Made by a program: the position numbers and the translations under genes | Source of the DNA: Microplitis mediator | Taxonomy: Eukaryota; Arthropoda; Insecta; Hymenoptera; Braconidae | DNA length: 64,000 nt | Assembly: GCF_029852145.1 (NCBI RefSeq) | Contig: NC_079977.1 | Location: 4,053,879-4,117,878, forward strand | Direction: 5' to 3' | Notes under the pieces: generated by a model | Seen by the model: the letters and a program-made list of their open reading frames with translations, nothing else | Database searches by the model: none | What the model was told of the DNA's origin: nothing | In this document: positions 1 through 10,491 of the stretch, in pieces | Layout: the number at the start of each line of letters is the position of its first letter | Numbering within the stretch: position 1 is the stretch's first letter

Positions 1-137
1 AATGAAAATATAATAAAAACTTTGAATATCTAAATAATACGAATAAAATTTCTAAATCAGGGAAAAATGTGAAAAACTTTACTGGAAAACCGGGAAATAT
101 CAGGGAATTTTGGAATCATTTCTTTGTGGCCACCCTG
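1..137 (+). mobile_element. End of a CAGGGTGGCC-type inverted-repeat element (fragment)
   Basis: This stretch is nearly identical to the right end (about 42,979-43,116) of the inverted-repeat element in the last Rif1 intron and ends in the same terminus, TGTGGCCACCCTG. The rest lies outside the window. It sits in intron 2 of the leftmost RNase T2-like gene copy. Confidence 0.75.
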
Positions 138-238
138 TATGAAAATTTAATTAAAATTGAGGTCATCAGATCTCGTTGGATTTAAATTATTTTTCTATGA
201 TATCACCCAAATAAAAATTTATCATTAAATTAACTTAC

Positions 239-872
239 GAAATTCCATGAGCATCGCAGTAAAACTTTTTTGCCCCCCGTAGCCGAAGACACAGCACCTG
301 ATATTTTTTGGGCTGTGTAATTTTTGCCAGGAGTAATATTTGCTTCACTTAAAATTTTATTCAAATTATATTTTTCATGCAACTCAAATGATTTTTTGAA
401 ATAATTTGTTGCATTACTAATTTCATTTATTTTCGAAGTGCAGCCTCCGAAATCGCGCCATATTCTTTTTGCTGCAATTGAAGGATCTGTTGACCAATCA
501 GGTCTCGTCCATTTTTTTGTCAACTTATTTAGAGTTGATGTTGAAATGGTTGTCGGGTCCAACTTGTCGACAGAATTTAGGCACTCAGGTGACATATTGT
601 TATTTGAGTGATGCGACAGTTCTGAAATAAGCCACGGGTTCTTCTGTTTGTCACAACTTGCAGTCTTTTGATCGACTTCTTTGTAACAGTGACTCGTAGT
701 AAATTTTTGGGTGAATATCACAAAAAGATCCTCATTTTCTTCACTGGAATTTAAAAAATTATTAAATACTTCTCTATTACTTGAGCTCTGAATAATTTAA
801 TTGTTACCATTTGATGGTTAGCACCGAAAATATCAATGTCAAGACGAAAATAAAATTTTTTATAGAATTCAT
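239..872 (-). CDS. Secreted RNase T2-like protein, copy 1 (partial, 3' exons beyond the left edge)
   Basis: Minus-strand gene cut by the window edge. Exon 1 (872-808) encodes a signal peptide beginning MNSIKNFIFVLTLIFSVL. Intron 1 is 64 nt with GTAACA..TTCCAG ends. Exon 2 (743-239) encodes the body of RNase T2-like domain 1 and ends at a GTAAGT donor in phase 0. RNase T2 hallmarks: LFVIFTQ near the start (compare FVFAQQWP in active enzymes), paired cysteines, LDPTTIS, then IWRDFGGC in place of EWxKHGTC, and ITPGKNYTAQ followed by LLRC. The first active-site segment (normally HGLWP) reads WLISEL. The catalytic His/Glu are therefore missing. Domain 2 exons should lie to the left. The start is taken at 872, not at the upstream in-frame Met at 1,034, because the probable transcription start is near 923. 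Confidence 0.8.
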
Positions 873-922
873 AGTAGAAATTGTTTGAATTTTACCGCGG
901 CTGAGCAGCCTCAATCTCGAAC

Positions 923-954
923 TGAAGACGCGGTGTTTCAACGGTTCATATATA
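923..954 (-). promoter_or_regulatory. TATA + initiator core promoter, RNase T2-like copy 1
   Basis: On the minus strand TATATATGAA (954-945) is followed by an arthropod-type initiator TTCAGT with its A at 923, 31 bp from the first T of the TATA box and 51 bp upstream of the ATG. The same arrangement, at the same spacing, precedes all five copies. Confidence 0.7.
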
Positions 955-1360
955 CTGAGTTCGTTGATTAACGATTGGGTAATTTCGAATACTAACGTCA
1001 ACAATTGGAAGGGATTCAAATAAAAAGAGTTCAAAGATTAATTTTTTGAATAGATATCTCTAATAGATTTAAATGAAAATAAAACTATAACCTTGTAGAT
1101 TTAAAAAAAACCATCTACGGAAATTTGAATGTCGGTACATAAGAGTCGAATATGTTTATATATTTTTTCAAGGTTCGTAAACACTTTGGTCATAAAAAAT
1201 ATAAATATTATGGTAAAAAAAATTTCATAGTGTAGAAGAAAATAATTGACATAAATATAATCAACATATAAGTACTAATGTTGATTAAGATGGATGTGTT
1301 TTTCAATCATTGAAAATAATATGGATTTTTTTTGGTCTGTATAAATTATGGTGTCTGTCT
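955..1360 (-). promoter_or_regulatory. Conserved upstream region of copy 1
   Basis: About 400 bp upstream of the TATA box that recur, with few changes, upstream of the other copies (copy 2 about 6,669-7,010, copy 3 about 13,499-13,910, copy 4 about 18,155-18,570, copy 5 about 29,963-30,288). It shows part of the duplicated unit; which bases are regulatory cannot be told by eye. Confidence 0.5.
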
Positions 1361-1548
1361 ATTTGTATTCCATAGCTAAGTTTTTAAACTTCCTGCTATG
1401 AAAATTGTAAATTTTTCAAATATGGGAAGTTATTGTTTTCATCCCGATTTTCAAAAATTGAGTTTTCATCAGATGTCGACGTTTTGTGACCCTAGGAAGC
1501 TATCCAACCATTTCCAGAATTATGTTCAACGGTCTGTATCTATGTACA

Positions 1549-1934
1549 CAGTAAAAACGGATTCGTCAAAATCAACACACACCGTGTGTGAAACGAATGT
1601 TTTACACTTATTTATATGTTACTTTAACATGTTGTGAGTGTTAAAAAAAGTAACACACGTATACGTTAAAAATAAAAATTTTCCAAGAATTCTTTTGTGA
1701 TGATCGACATTATTTTTAACATATTTTGTGTGTTAATTTAATAGTAACATATAAAAAGTGTTACTTTCGAATAAAATAACATTTTTGTGTGTTAAAAAAT
1801 CAATCGAACGCGACAGTTCAAACAAGATAAATACTGTGTGTTAAATTGACACACAAAAGTGTTAAAAATTCAACACTCAGAATTTTAACACACGTTTTTT
1901 TTTACACTTCGACGATTCGTTTTTTACTGTGTAT
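1549..1934. mobile_element. MITE with CACAGTAAAAA termini
   Basis: Terminal inverted repeats: left CACAGTAAAAACGGATTCGT, right the near-perfect reverse complement ending in TTTTTTACTGTG. It is rich in ACACAC/GTGTGT and has no coding capacity. It is nested in the surrounding interspersed repeat. Confidence 0.7.
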
Positions 1935-1944
1935 GGGTGTGTAT

Positions 1945-2957
1945 TAGACTGTATAAAAAAAAAACGACTAGTTTTTTATTTCTTCATTATATCGAAAATG
2001 TGGTTGGAAATGACGAAAAAATAACATTGTGACAGTTTGAGCTCTTAATAGTAAAATTAACAACTCCCGCATGGCAATTTTCAATTTCCCGTTTAAATAA
2101 CATGGAGAAAATTTTTTTTTAAGCTTTGGAATTTTATCACTCATCAGCGAATCAGTGAATCAGAATAAACGATGACGATTTTTGTTTAAAATTAAACGCT
2201 CTACAAATAATGTCTCTTATCATTTTTCAAAAAATTCAAATTATCAAAAGTTATTCAAAGTTAAAGTTTGATTCATAGTAAATTCTGGTATTATTCGACT
2301 TTTTCGGCAATTTTATCAGACTAATCATAAAATGTCATTGGATCTTTTTTGTAGACAATTTCAATTCCTACAAATCATCTTTAATAGAATTTTTTCTAAT
2401 TCTGTACGGTTTTCTAGTTTATTTCCATTTTAACGTCAAGATCTTGAAATCGATGAGAACACAATTAATTTTGAAAGCTTGACATTAAAATGGGAATAAC
2501 TTGAAAACAACGCGGAATTTCAAAAAAATTTATATAAGATAATTTATAGGAAATAAAATTGTCTACAAAAAAGATTCTATGACATTTTATGATAAGTCTG
2601 ATAGAATTGCCAAAAAATTCAAATAATACTAGAATTTACTAGGAATCAAACTTTGACCTTGAATAACTTTTGAAAATTTGAATTTTTCGAAAAATGATAA
2701 GAGACATTATTTGTAGAGCGTTTAATTTTAAACGAAAATAGTCATTGTTTTTTCCGATACAATGATTCGCTGATGAGTGAAAAAATTCCAAAGCTTAAAA
2801 AAAAATTTCTCCATGTCATTCAAACGGAAAATTGAAAATTGCCATGCGGGAGTTGTTAATTTTGATATTAAGATCTCAAACTGTCACTATATTAATTTTT
2901 CGTCATTTTCGAAATAATGAAGAAATAAAAAATTAGTCGTTTTTTTTATGTAGTCTA
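1945..2957. mobile_element. Foldback element (about 1 kb), 8-bp target duplication
   Basis: Two arms of roughly 490-500 bp are reverse complements almost end to end. Termini are TAGACTG..TAGTCTA. Flanks are GTGTGTAT (1,937-1,944) and GTGTGTAC (2,958-2,965), an 8-bp duplication with one difference. The same family occurs at 46,231-47,262 and as a partial copy near 54,930-55,370. There is no coding capacity. An 8-bp duplication fits hAT-type transposition, but the superfamily is not certain. Confidence 0.85.
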
Positions 2958-3270
2958 GTGTGTACGGATGTAAACTCTTCATATTTTTTTAATGACTTAA
3001 CCGATTGGGTTTTTTGGCCGTCAACTTTTCTGAGAATTTCAATTCGATCGATTTAATAGACTCTAAGATATAGAAAAAATACGAAAAAAAAAGAATTTTT
3101 TTCTTTAGTTTTTTGGAAATTTTTCAAAATCGACACGATCGATCGACTCCAAAATCAAATCAGCTCCAAAACTTAATAAAACGTGTCGATTGTCACATTG
3201 AACGTCAAAATCGGTTGATTAGTTCAAAATATATATTTTCGAGCTCTTTGAGCTCTCAAACTTAATTACA

Positions 3271-3515
3271 CAAATCGACTTCAATCAAACATCATATATT
3301 TTTCCAAACATAAATAAAGAAGACAAAAATAAAAAACGTACAAACTTTTATTTGCGTAATATTTTATAAAATAAATCCATAGTCGAATACAAAAAAAATG
3401 TTTATTTTGATTGTAAAAATTTAAAAAACTTAAGACCATCATTTTTACAAAGCTCTTAAATAGCCGCCATATTATCAAATTAAGGAAATAAAGGAAATGG
3501 GTTTGAACTAATATA
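3271..3515 (-). other. 3' flank and poly(A) signal of RNase T2-like copy 2
   Basis: Conserved 3' flank of the gene unit. AATAAA on the minus strand at 3,352-3,347 lies about 165 nt after the stop codon. The same signal and context follow copy 3 (10,337-10,332), copy 4 (15,371-15,366) and copy 5 (23,165-23,160). Confidence 0.6.
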
Positions 3516-6500
3516 CTAGTGTCGGAAAACTTCGTAACGAACAATTTTATCAAGTGGGCATTCAAAAGACGCAATTCCATTAGTTTTGTTAATTAGATTA
3601 AAAGACTGATCAAAGTAAATTTTGATAGTCAAGTCGTCAGTTGTTTGAGCCTAAAACAAAAAAAAATTACTGAAATTTCAACTTTACATATAAATATTAA
3701 AATAAAAAAGTAAAAATCTTTCATTTTCTTGTGAACAAAAAAAAATTAACTTACAAATCCTCCTGATGAACATGTTATGTCAGCTTTCGTGCCCTTTAAA
3801 CCCTTGGAAACAGCATCAATTATTGCTTGGAAAGTATAATTATGTCCGGGAATAATATTTGACTCACGTAAAATAACATCCATATTATATTTATCAAATA
3901 ACTCAATAGACTTTTTATAATATTTAAATGGGCTATCAAGGCCCTTATAGTAAGCGGAACATCGGGGTCCATATGTCCACTGGAACCCGAAGTCTTCCGC
4001 AACGTCATCCTTTTTATTATTCCATTTTTCGGAGAGTTCATCCTGGATCGAAGATATATTTATCGGATCAAAGTTATCACTATTCCCGTCACAATCAAAT
4101 TTTATATCCTCATTGAATTTATATTCGAATAAATTTATATACCATGGGTATTTCGGTAGAGTACATTTACTATCATCATCTTCATTACAGAAAAATTTAA
4201 CCAACTTCTGCTCAAATACATAGTAGCCATTGTCGTCTTGCCTAAAAGTTAAAATTTTTAAATTTAGTGCCAAAGTAGGGGGTTGGGGAGAATGGGGTAT
4301 CTCCAGTATTTTGTAAAAAAAGTTTATTTTGAATGATTCCAAAACCACTTTTCGAAATATAGCTGAGCATTATTTTGAATATTTTGATGCTAAACTTTCA
4401 TATGAAAGAACTGATCAAGAAGACAAGATTCTTCCTGTCTATATTCAATCATACCCTTTTTGAAAGTATTGTGAATTATGGTATAATTGCTTGGAGAGAA
4501 TGCTATAAAAATGTGGCTAGAACCCCGTATGAAAATAACATATATGGTCAAAATATATGATAAATATCAGAAAATATATGTGGCCAATTTAACTATATTT
4601 TCTGATGTATTTTTTTTTATATTAAAAAATATGATATTTATCATATACGAGTCCGTATATGTTTAGCATATATAAAATATATATGTCAATCATATACAAA
4701 AAATATATTTTTATCATATATGAAAATATATACTCTTGTCATATACGAAAACTATATTTTTATCATACATAAAAATATATACTTCTATCATATATGAAAA
4801 ATATATTCTGATCATATATAAAAACATATATTTATATTGTGTATGGAAAAAAAAAGTTTCTTATTCGTATGACCAACTCCAATTAAATTAGATATAAATT
4901 TTAATATACTCTTCAAATTGCAGTTAAAATTTTCAAAATTAATTAATTTGATGCGAATATATATACCCACATACATATGCATACACCGAATAAAATATAT
5001 GCTTAAATATAACAAAGAAAATATATAGTGTCATATATAATATAAATTATATGCTACCATATATTTCATTTCATATAAAAATTTTATATTTTTTGAATAT
5101 AAAAGGAAATATATCATTACAATATATTATAAGGTAAATGTAAATGTATATAGCTTAATATAAAAAACATATAAGACATATATGGAATACATATATTTAC
5201 TACTGTATAAAATTTGATAATAAATCGGCCAAAATCTCTATATGATTTTTTTCAATATACAATATAACATATCATATATTTTTTTGTTGCAAACATATAT
5301 GCTTTTATATATTTTAACCATAAATTGTATTTTCATACGGGTCGAGTCCCCGAAAATTCAGTATTTCCTTAAGTCCCTCCCCCTCTCCGACTCCCATAAT
5401 TTTTCCCCTAAATTTATTTAAAATTATGTCTGATACTTACAAGAGTGTTGGATATTTAACAGTAGGATCTCCATAATGCTTTTCTTCAGATGGAGGAGCA
5501 TAGTCTATTACCGGCATTACATCATAATCTGTTACAATTTGACGAATATTTTCTCCATCATTGTACCGGATCGGTTTATCAGACGGACATACGTATGTAT
5601 ACGAATGTAAGCCGTTATTTTTGACGGCATCAATTGGCTTGAAGGATTTATCTAAGTAGATTGTTATCGCGTCCAACTTAATATTGTCAGCTCTCTGAAG
5701 GAAATAAAAATAAATCTTAATAAAAATTTCGAAAAACTGTTGACCTGTGGGCCAACTTCAAAACTTTCTGCTGTTTCCGAGCTCGTTTAAAGTAATGCGG
5801 AATTTTAAAAGATTTTATCAGACGTAATCTGAAGGCATTAAAATTGTCTACAAAATATAAATTACAATCATTGAATTTCGTTAAATTTAAATTGATTTTT
5901 CAGAATATTGCTAACGTCAGTCACATAAAAATTTATCATTAAATTATCTTACGTAAATCGGTGAGCATCGGAGTAAAACTTTTTTGCCCCCCGTAGCCGA
6001 AGACACAGCATCTGATATTTGTTGGGCTTTGTAATAATTGCCAGGAGTAATATTTGCTTCACTTAAAATTTTATTCAAATTATATTTTTCATGCAACTCA
6101 AATGATTTTTTGAAATAATTTGTTGCATTACTAATTTCATTTATTTTCGAAGTGCAGCCTCCAAAATCACGCCATATTCTTCCAGCTGTAATTGAAGGAT
6201 CTGTTAACCTATAATGACGTTCCCATTTTTTTGCCAACTCATTCAGAGTTGATGGTGATATGATTGTCGGGTCCAATTCTTCGGCACGTTCTGAGCACAC
6301 AAATGATGGATCTTTAGGTAACTGATGCAAAAATTCAGAAATCACCCAGTGGTTCTTCAGTTTGTCACAAATTGGGGCCTCTTGATTGACTTTTTCGTAA
6401 CATCCAATCGGAGATACATGTTGGGTGAATATCACAAAAAGATCCTCATTTTCTTCACTGGAATTTAAAAAATTATTAAATAATTCTCTACTACTTGAGC

Positions 6501-6586
6501 TCTGAATAATTTAATTGTTACCATTTGATGTTTAGCACCGAAAATATCAATGTCAAGACGAAAATAAAATTTTTTATAGAATTCAT
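3516..6586 (-). CDS. Secreted two-domain RNase T2-like protein, copy 2 (complete)
   Basis: Five exons on the minus strand: 6586-6522, 6457-5953, 5694-5441, 4241-3755, 3650-3516. Every intron is GT..AG and the joined frame is 481 codons plus stop. Residues 1 to about 20 are a signal peptide. Domain 1 (about 23-275) has WVISEF at 59-64 where active RNase T2 has HGLWP, and WRDFGGC ending at 123 where it has WxKHGTC. Domain 2 (about 276-481) has WYINLF at 308-313 and QWTYGPRC at 362-369. Both domains keep the YYKKS..KYN and I.PG.NY blocks and the family cysteines, but the catalytic His/Glu are lost. Typical RNase T2 proteins have one domain of 200-250 residues. Likely secreted and non-catalytic; the true function is unknown. 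The first half of exon 2 differs strongly from other copies, the second half hardly at all. Confidence 0.85.
4524..5341. mobile_element. AT-rich element with CCCGTATGAAAA termini, in intron 3 of copy 2
   Basis: Begins CCCGTATGAAAATAACATAT and ends TATTTTCATACGGG. The interior is packed with CATATATG-like palindromes. Relatives: 11,501-12,173, 27,974-29,047 (opposite orientation) and 62,362-63,679. Open frames inside it are by-products of the AT-rich repeat. Confidence 0.75.
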
Positions 6587-6636
6587 AGTAGAAATTGTTT
6601 GAATTTTACCGCGGCTGAGCAGCCTCAACCTCGAAC

Positions 6637-6668
6637 TGAAGACGCGGTGTTTCAACGGTTCATATATA
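6637..6668 (-). promoter_or_regulatory. TATA + initiator core promoter, RNase T2-like copy 2
   Basis: TATATATGAA at 6,668-6,659 and initiator TTCAGT with its A at 6,637, 31 bp apart, followed 51 bp later by the ATG at 6,586. Confidence 0.7.
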
Positions 6669-7009
6669 CTGAGTTCGTTGATTCACGATTGAGTAATTCC
6701 GGATACTAACGTCAACACTTGGAAGGGATTCAAATAAAACGAGTTCAAAGATTAATTTTTTGAATAGATTTCTATAATAATAGATGTTTATATATTTTTC
6801 CAAGGTTCGTAAACACTTTGGTCATAAAAAATATAAATATTATGGTAAAAAAATTTCATAGTGTAGAAGAAAATAATTTAGATAAATATAATTATCATAT
6901 AAGTAGTAATGAGATGATTAAGATTGATGTGTTTTCAATTATTGAAAATAATATGGATTTTTTTTGGTCTTTATAAATTAATGTGTCTGTCTATATGTAT
7001 TCCATAGCT

Positions 7010-7341
7010 CAGTTTTTTAACTTCTTGTTATGAAAATTTTAAATGTCTGTATGTATGTATGGGTGTGTATGGATGTAAACTCTCCATATCTTTTTAATAA
7101 TTTAACCGATTGAGATGGTTCTTGCGGCAATCGATGAGTTTTTTGGCCGTCAACTTTTCTAAAAATTTCAATTCGATCGATTTAATAGACTCTAAGATAT
7201 AGAAAAGATACAAAAAACCAGAATTTTTTTTAGTATTTTGTAAATTTTTCAAAAACGACTTGATCGATCAACTCCAAAATTTAAGAAACGCTTTTTCATT
7301 AACTATTTTTGATTCTTAAATTTTCAAACTTTAAAGTAAAA
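7010..7341. repeat. Interspersed repeat between copies 2 and 3 (partial)
   Basis: Shorter version of the repeat at 1,360-3,270, with the GTATGTATGGGTGTGTATGG, CTTGCGGCAATCGATG and CAATTCGATCGATTTAATAG landmarks. It is cut on its right by the element beginning at 7,342. Confidence 0.65.
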
Positions 7342-8555
7342 CCCGTGTAAAAAAAATTTTTTTTGGTAATTAATTTAGATCTGGATTTCATCACAAAATT
7401 CAGATCGTGACATAAATATGACTTTCAACATGAGTTTGCTTCAACTTTTCGTCTAGTAAATTCGTATCAATTCTAAAATTAATTCTGTTAATTCGGTACC
7501 TACCCAGATAGCAACATGACATCTTAATGAGTTCTGAATGAGTTCCTATTTATGATTTGGACATCTTAAAAACATGTTAAAGAAGTCTTTAAGAAGTTCT
7601 CAAGATGTCGAATGCGCCACCTAGCGAACTCAGTAAGACGTCTTTAAAAAGAGTTCTCAAAGAGTTATTTTTTCTGACTCCGCAAATAAGACTTCAGAAT
7701 GAACTTACCATGACGTCTTAAGGAGTTCCTAATTTTGACTTCATTTTGACTTCAAAAAAGTTAAAAAAAGAATACAGTAAGACGTCAAAAAACTGACGTC
7801 TTATTTATGGAGTCTTCAAGAACTCTTAATTAAGAGTTCTTAAAAATGACACCTTTAAGAAGTCATTATAAGACTTGAAGTCTCCTTCAAAAATACGTCG
7901 CAAAGCAGTCATTCTGACTTGAATGCTGTCTGGGTAATTTAAAAATGAATTCTGTCTAATTCGCCAGGGAAACCAGAATTCGTCCGAATTAAAACGAATT
8001 TAAATAATTCTATTCGGTTTAATTCTGATTAATTCGAAAATAATTCTCCAATTTCTGGTTCTGAATCCGAATTAAACTGAATTTGAAATTTTTAAATCCG
8101 TTTTATTCTGTTTAATTCAAATTCGAATTTTCAATTCAGTTAAATTCTGTTTTGCAGAACTCCCCAGAATAAAACAGAATTAAAATTTTTAATTCGGTCG
8201 AATTCAGTTGTTTAATCAGGGTTATTCCGTCTTTGGATTGGACTTGGAATGACTTCGATAGAAACTTGACTGAATTGTTACTGAATTAAACCTTTTGTAA
8301 AATCTATCGATCAGAAATTACCAATAAATTTCTTCAATCAAGAACTTAATTTACATTGTTCAGTTTCGATTGTAATAGTAATTTAGTGAATGAACTTCGG
8401 ATCACTTGGATAAAAATTTGACCGAGTCATAATTTTGTCGTATTTATAGTTGTTGATACAAATTCATTGTAAAAGTCATATTTGTGTCGCAATCTGAGTT
8501 TCATGATGAAATTCGACTCTAAAATCGTTGTGAATAAATTTTTTTTTTACACGGG
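7342..8555. mobile_element. CCCGTGTAAAAAA-type inverted-repeat element with a nested insertion
   Basis: Termini CCCGTGTAAAAAAAATTTTT and AAATTTTTTTTTTACACGGG are reverse complements apart from a few bases. The interior has many AATTCTGTTTAATTC-like blocks and no convincing coding region. A second element (7,503-7,934) lies inside. Confidence 0.65.
7503..7934. mobile_element. CCCAGAYAGCA MITE, nested
   Basis: Left terminus CCCAGATAGCAACATGAC, right terminus ending in GAATGCTGTCTGGG, flanked on both sides by TA (7,501-7,502 and 7,935-7,936), as expected for TA-targeting elements. The interior is rich in GACGTC/AGACTTC motifs. Confidence 0.7.
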
Positions 8556-8660
8556 AACTTAAATCTTTTGAGCTTGAAAAGCTCAAAGAGCTCGGATTAT
8601 GTATTCACAATAATGTTTTCAAGCTCTTTGAGCTCTAAAACAGCGGAGTTTTAGGGCCAA

Positions 8661-10221
8661 CCCGCATGGAAAAGCTACCCTGATTAAAAAAGTGAATTGA
8701 AAAGTATTGAAAATTATCTCAATTCTGTTCAATCCCTCGGCGGTTTTGGAAAGTATTGAATGGAATTGAAATTTCGATCGTTTGAATACTTTCCAATTCC
8801 AAAGTGGAATTTGAAAGTATTGAAAAGAATTCAATCTTTCATCATTTCAATTTAGGTATTGAGAAGGTTTCGGAAAGATTCAAAAATTTCAATTCATTTC
8901 AATCTTTTTCAATCCCACACTTGATCGAAATATCGGATTATTTAGGTATTGAGAAGGATTCGGAAAGATTCAAAAATTTCAATTCATTTCAATCTTTTTC
9001 AACTCCACACATGACCCGAAATGTGATATTATTTAGGTATTGAGAAGGATTCAGAAAGATTCAAAAATTTCAATTCATTTCAATCTTTTTCAATCCCACA
9101 CTTGATCCGAAATGTCGGATTATTTAGGTATTGAGAAGGATTCAGAAAGATTAAAAATATCAATTCATTTGAATCTTTTTCAATTCCTCGGAAGTTCAGA
9201 AATTCTTTTATTATTTTGGGATTGAAAAGTATTCATTTTATGTCAAAATGAATACCTTGGGGTATAGAAAGTATTCGAAAGGATTCATTTCTCATCATTT
9301 TCAATACTTTTCAATTCACTTTTTTAATCAGGGTATATATTGTTAAAAGTATATAAAAAAATATATGGTGAATATGTGATAAATATATAGCGGCAAAAAT
9401 ATTTATATTGAAAAATAATTTTTTTTTTACATATATTGGATTATATATTTATCATAATATATTTACTTGTATATAATGTTTTGTATTTTTCTATATATAT
9501 AATCTCATATAATGCTCAATATATTCTTATCATATATGGATAGCATATATATAATTTATGAGTATAATATAATAAACTTGATATATATATCCATATATTT
9601 TGACTCATATAATTAGTGGTATATGGTCTCTATATAATTGATTATATACGAAAGAATTTATATGATTAATTATATGGTTCGCGGTATATTGGAATTACAT
9701 TTTTCCAGTATATTAAAACTTATATTTTTCGCAATATATTGAAAATTTTATTTTTTTAATATACTTTTTCAATTATTACACAATTCCACAAAAAAAAGTC
9801 AAATTTCTTATTTTTTCTCCTTCTTTTCATTGACCTTATATTTACTGGCAATAACCTAAGAAAAGTAAAAAAAGTGCCATATATTTTACAATATATTGGA
9901 AACCATATATTTTGCAATATATTAAAAAACATATATAAAAAATATAAAAAATACTATAAATTAATTAATATACTACTTTCAATATAATATATCAATATAA
10001 AAAAGATATATTAAAATATATATGTAAAACATACATAAAAAGTCATATATTGATAAATATATTGATAATATATTCTAGCAATATATTTTTCTTCAATATA
10101 TTATCATATATTAATACGGCAAAAATATAAATATTATTTTATATATTGTACAATATATCACATTATAATATTCATATATTCTATCATATATGTTTTCACA
10201 TATAAAGTTTTTTCATGCGGG
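8661..10221. mobile_element. AT-rich CCCGCATGGAAAA element carrying a nested MITE
   Basis: Termini CCCGCATGGAAAAGC and TTTTTTCATGCGGG. A second copy without the nested insertion lies at 21,758-22,660. The length difference between the two copies equals the nested element plus its 2-bp target duplication. It is inserted in the interspersed repeat, between TTTTAGGGCCAA and AACCGCTGCTCAG. Confidence 0.8.
8678..9333. mobile_element. CCCTGATTAAAAAAGTGAATTG MITE with internal tandem repeat
   Basis: 656-bp element flanked by TA duplications (8,676-8,677 and 9,334-9,335). The inverted ends include CCCTGATTAAAAAAGTGAAT and its reverse complement. About four tandem copies of a roughly 90-bp unit (TTAGGTATTGAGAAGGATTC...) occupy 8,850-9,200. 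A shorter relative lies at 52,152-52,594. Open frames here follow the repeat and are not genes. Confidence 0.85.
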
Positions 10222-10491
10222 AACCGCTGCTCAGATTTTTTTCAATGATTTGGTTATACAAATTGGCATTAATCAAACATATATTTTTCCGTACATAAAT
10301 AAAAAAGACGAAAATAAAAAACGTACAAATTTTTATTTGCGTAATATTTTATAAAATAAATCCAGTCGAATACAAAAAAAAATGTTTATTTTAATTATAA
10401 AAATTTAAAAACGATTAAGACCATCATTTTTACAAAGCTCTTAAAATATCGCCGTATTATCAAATGAAGGAAACGGGTTTGAACTTATATA

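Larger units (their letters stand above)
1360..3270. repeat. Interspersed repeat between copies 1 and 2, carrying two nested insertions
   Basis: The outer sequence (about 1,360-1,547 plus 2,966-3,270) matches parts of 6,985-7,290, 13,900-15,130 and 21,480-21,757. Landmarks are TTCCATAGCTCAGTTTTTAA, CCATTTCCAGAATTATGTTC and ATTTCAATTCGATCGATTT. Comparison with the uninterrupted version near 14,745-15,120 shows that the elements at 1,549-1,934 and 1,945-2,957 were inserted into it. No protein gene is seen here. Confidence 0.7.

Noticed and set aside
804..1034. In-frame upstream Met for RNase T2-like copy 1 giving a longer N-terminus
   Set aside because: It lies upstream of the conserved TATA box and initiator (923-954), so it should not be transcribed; the Met at 872 gives a proper signal peptide in all copies.
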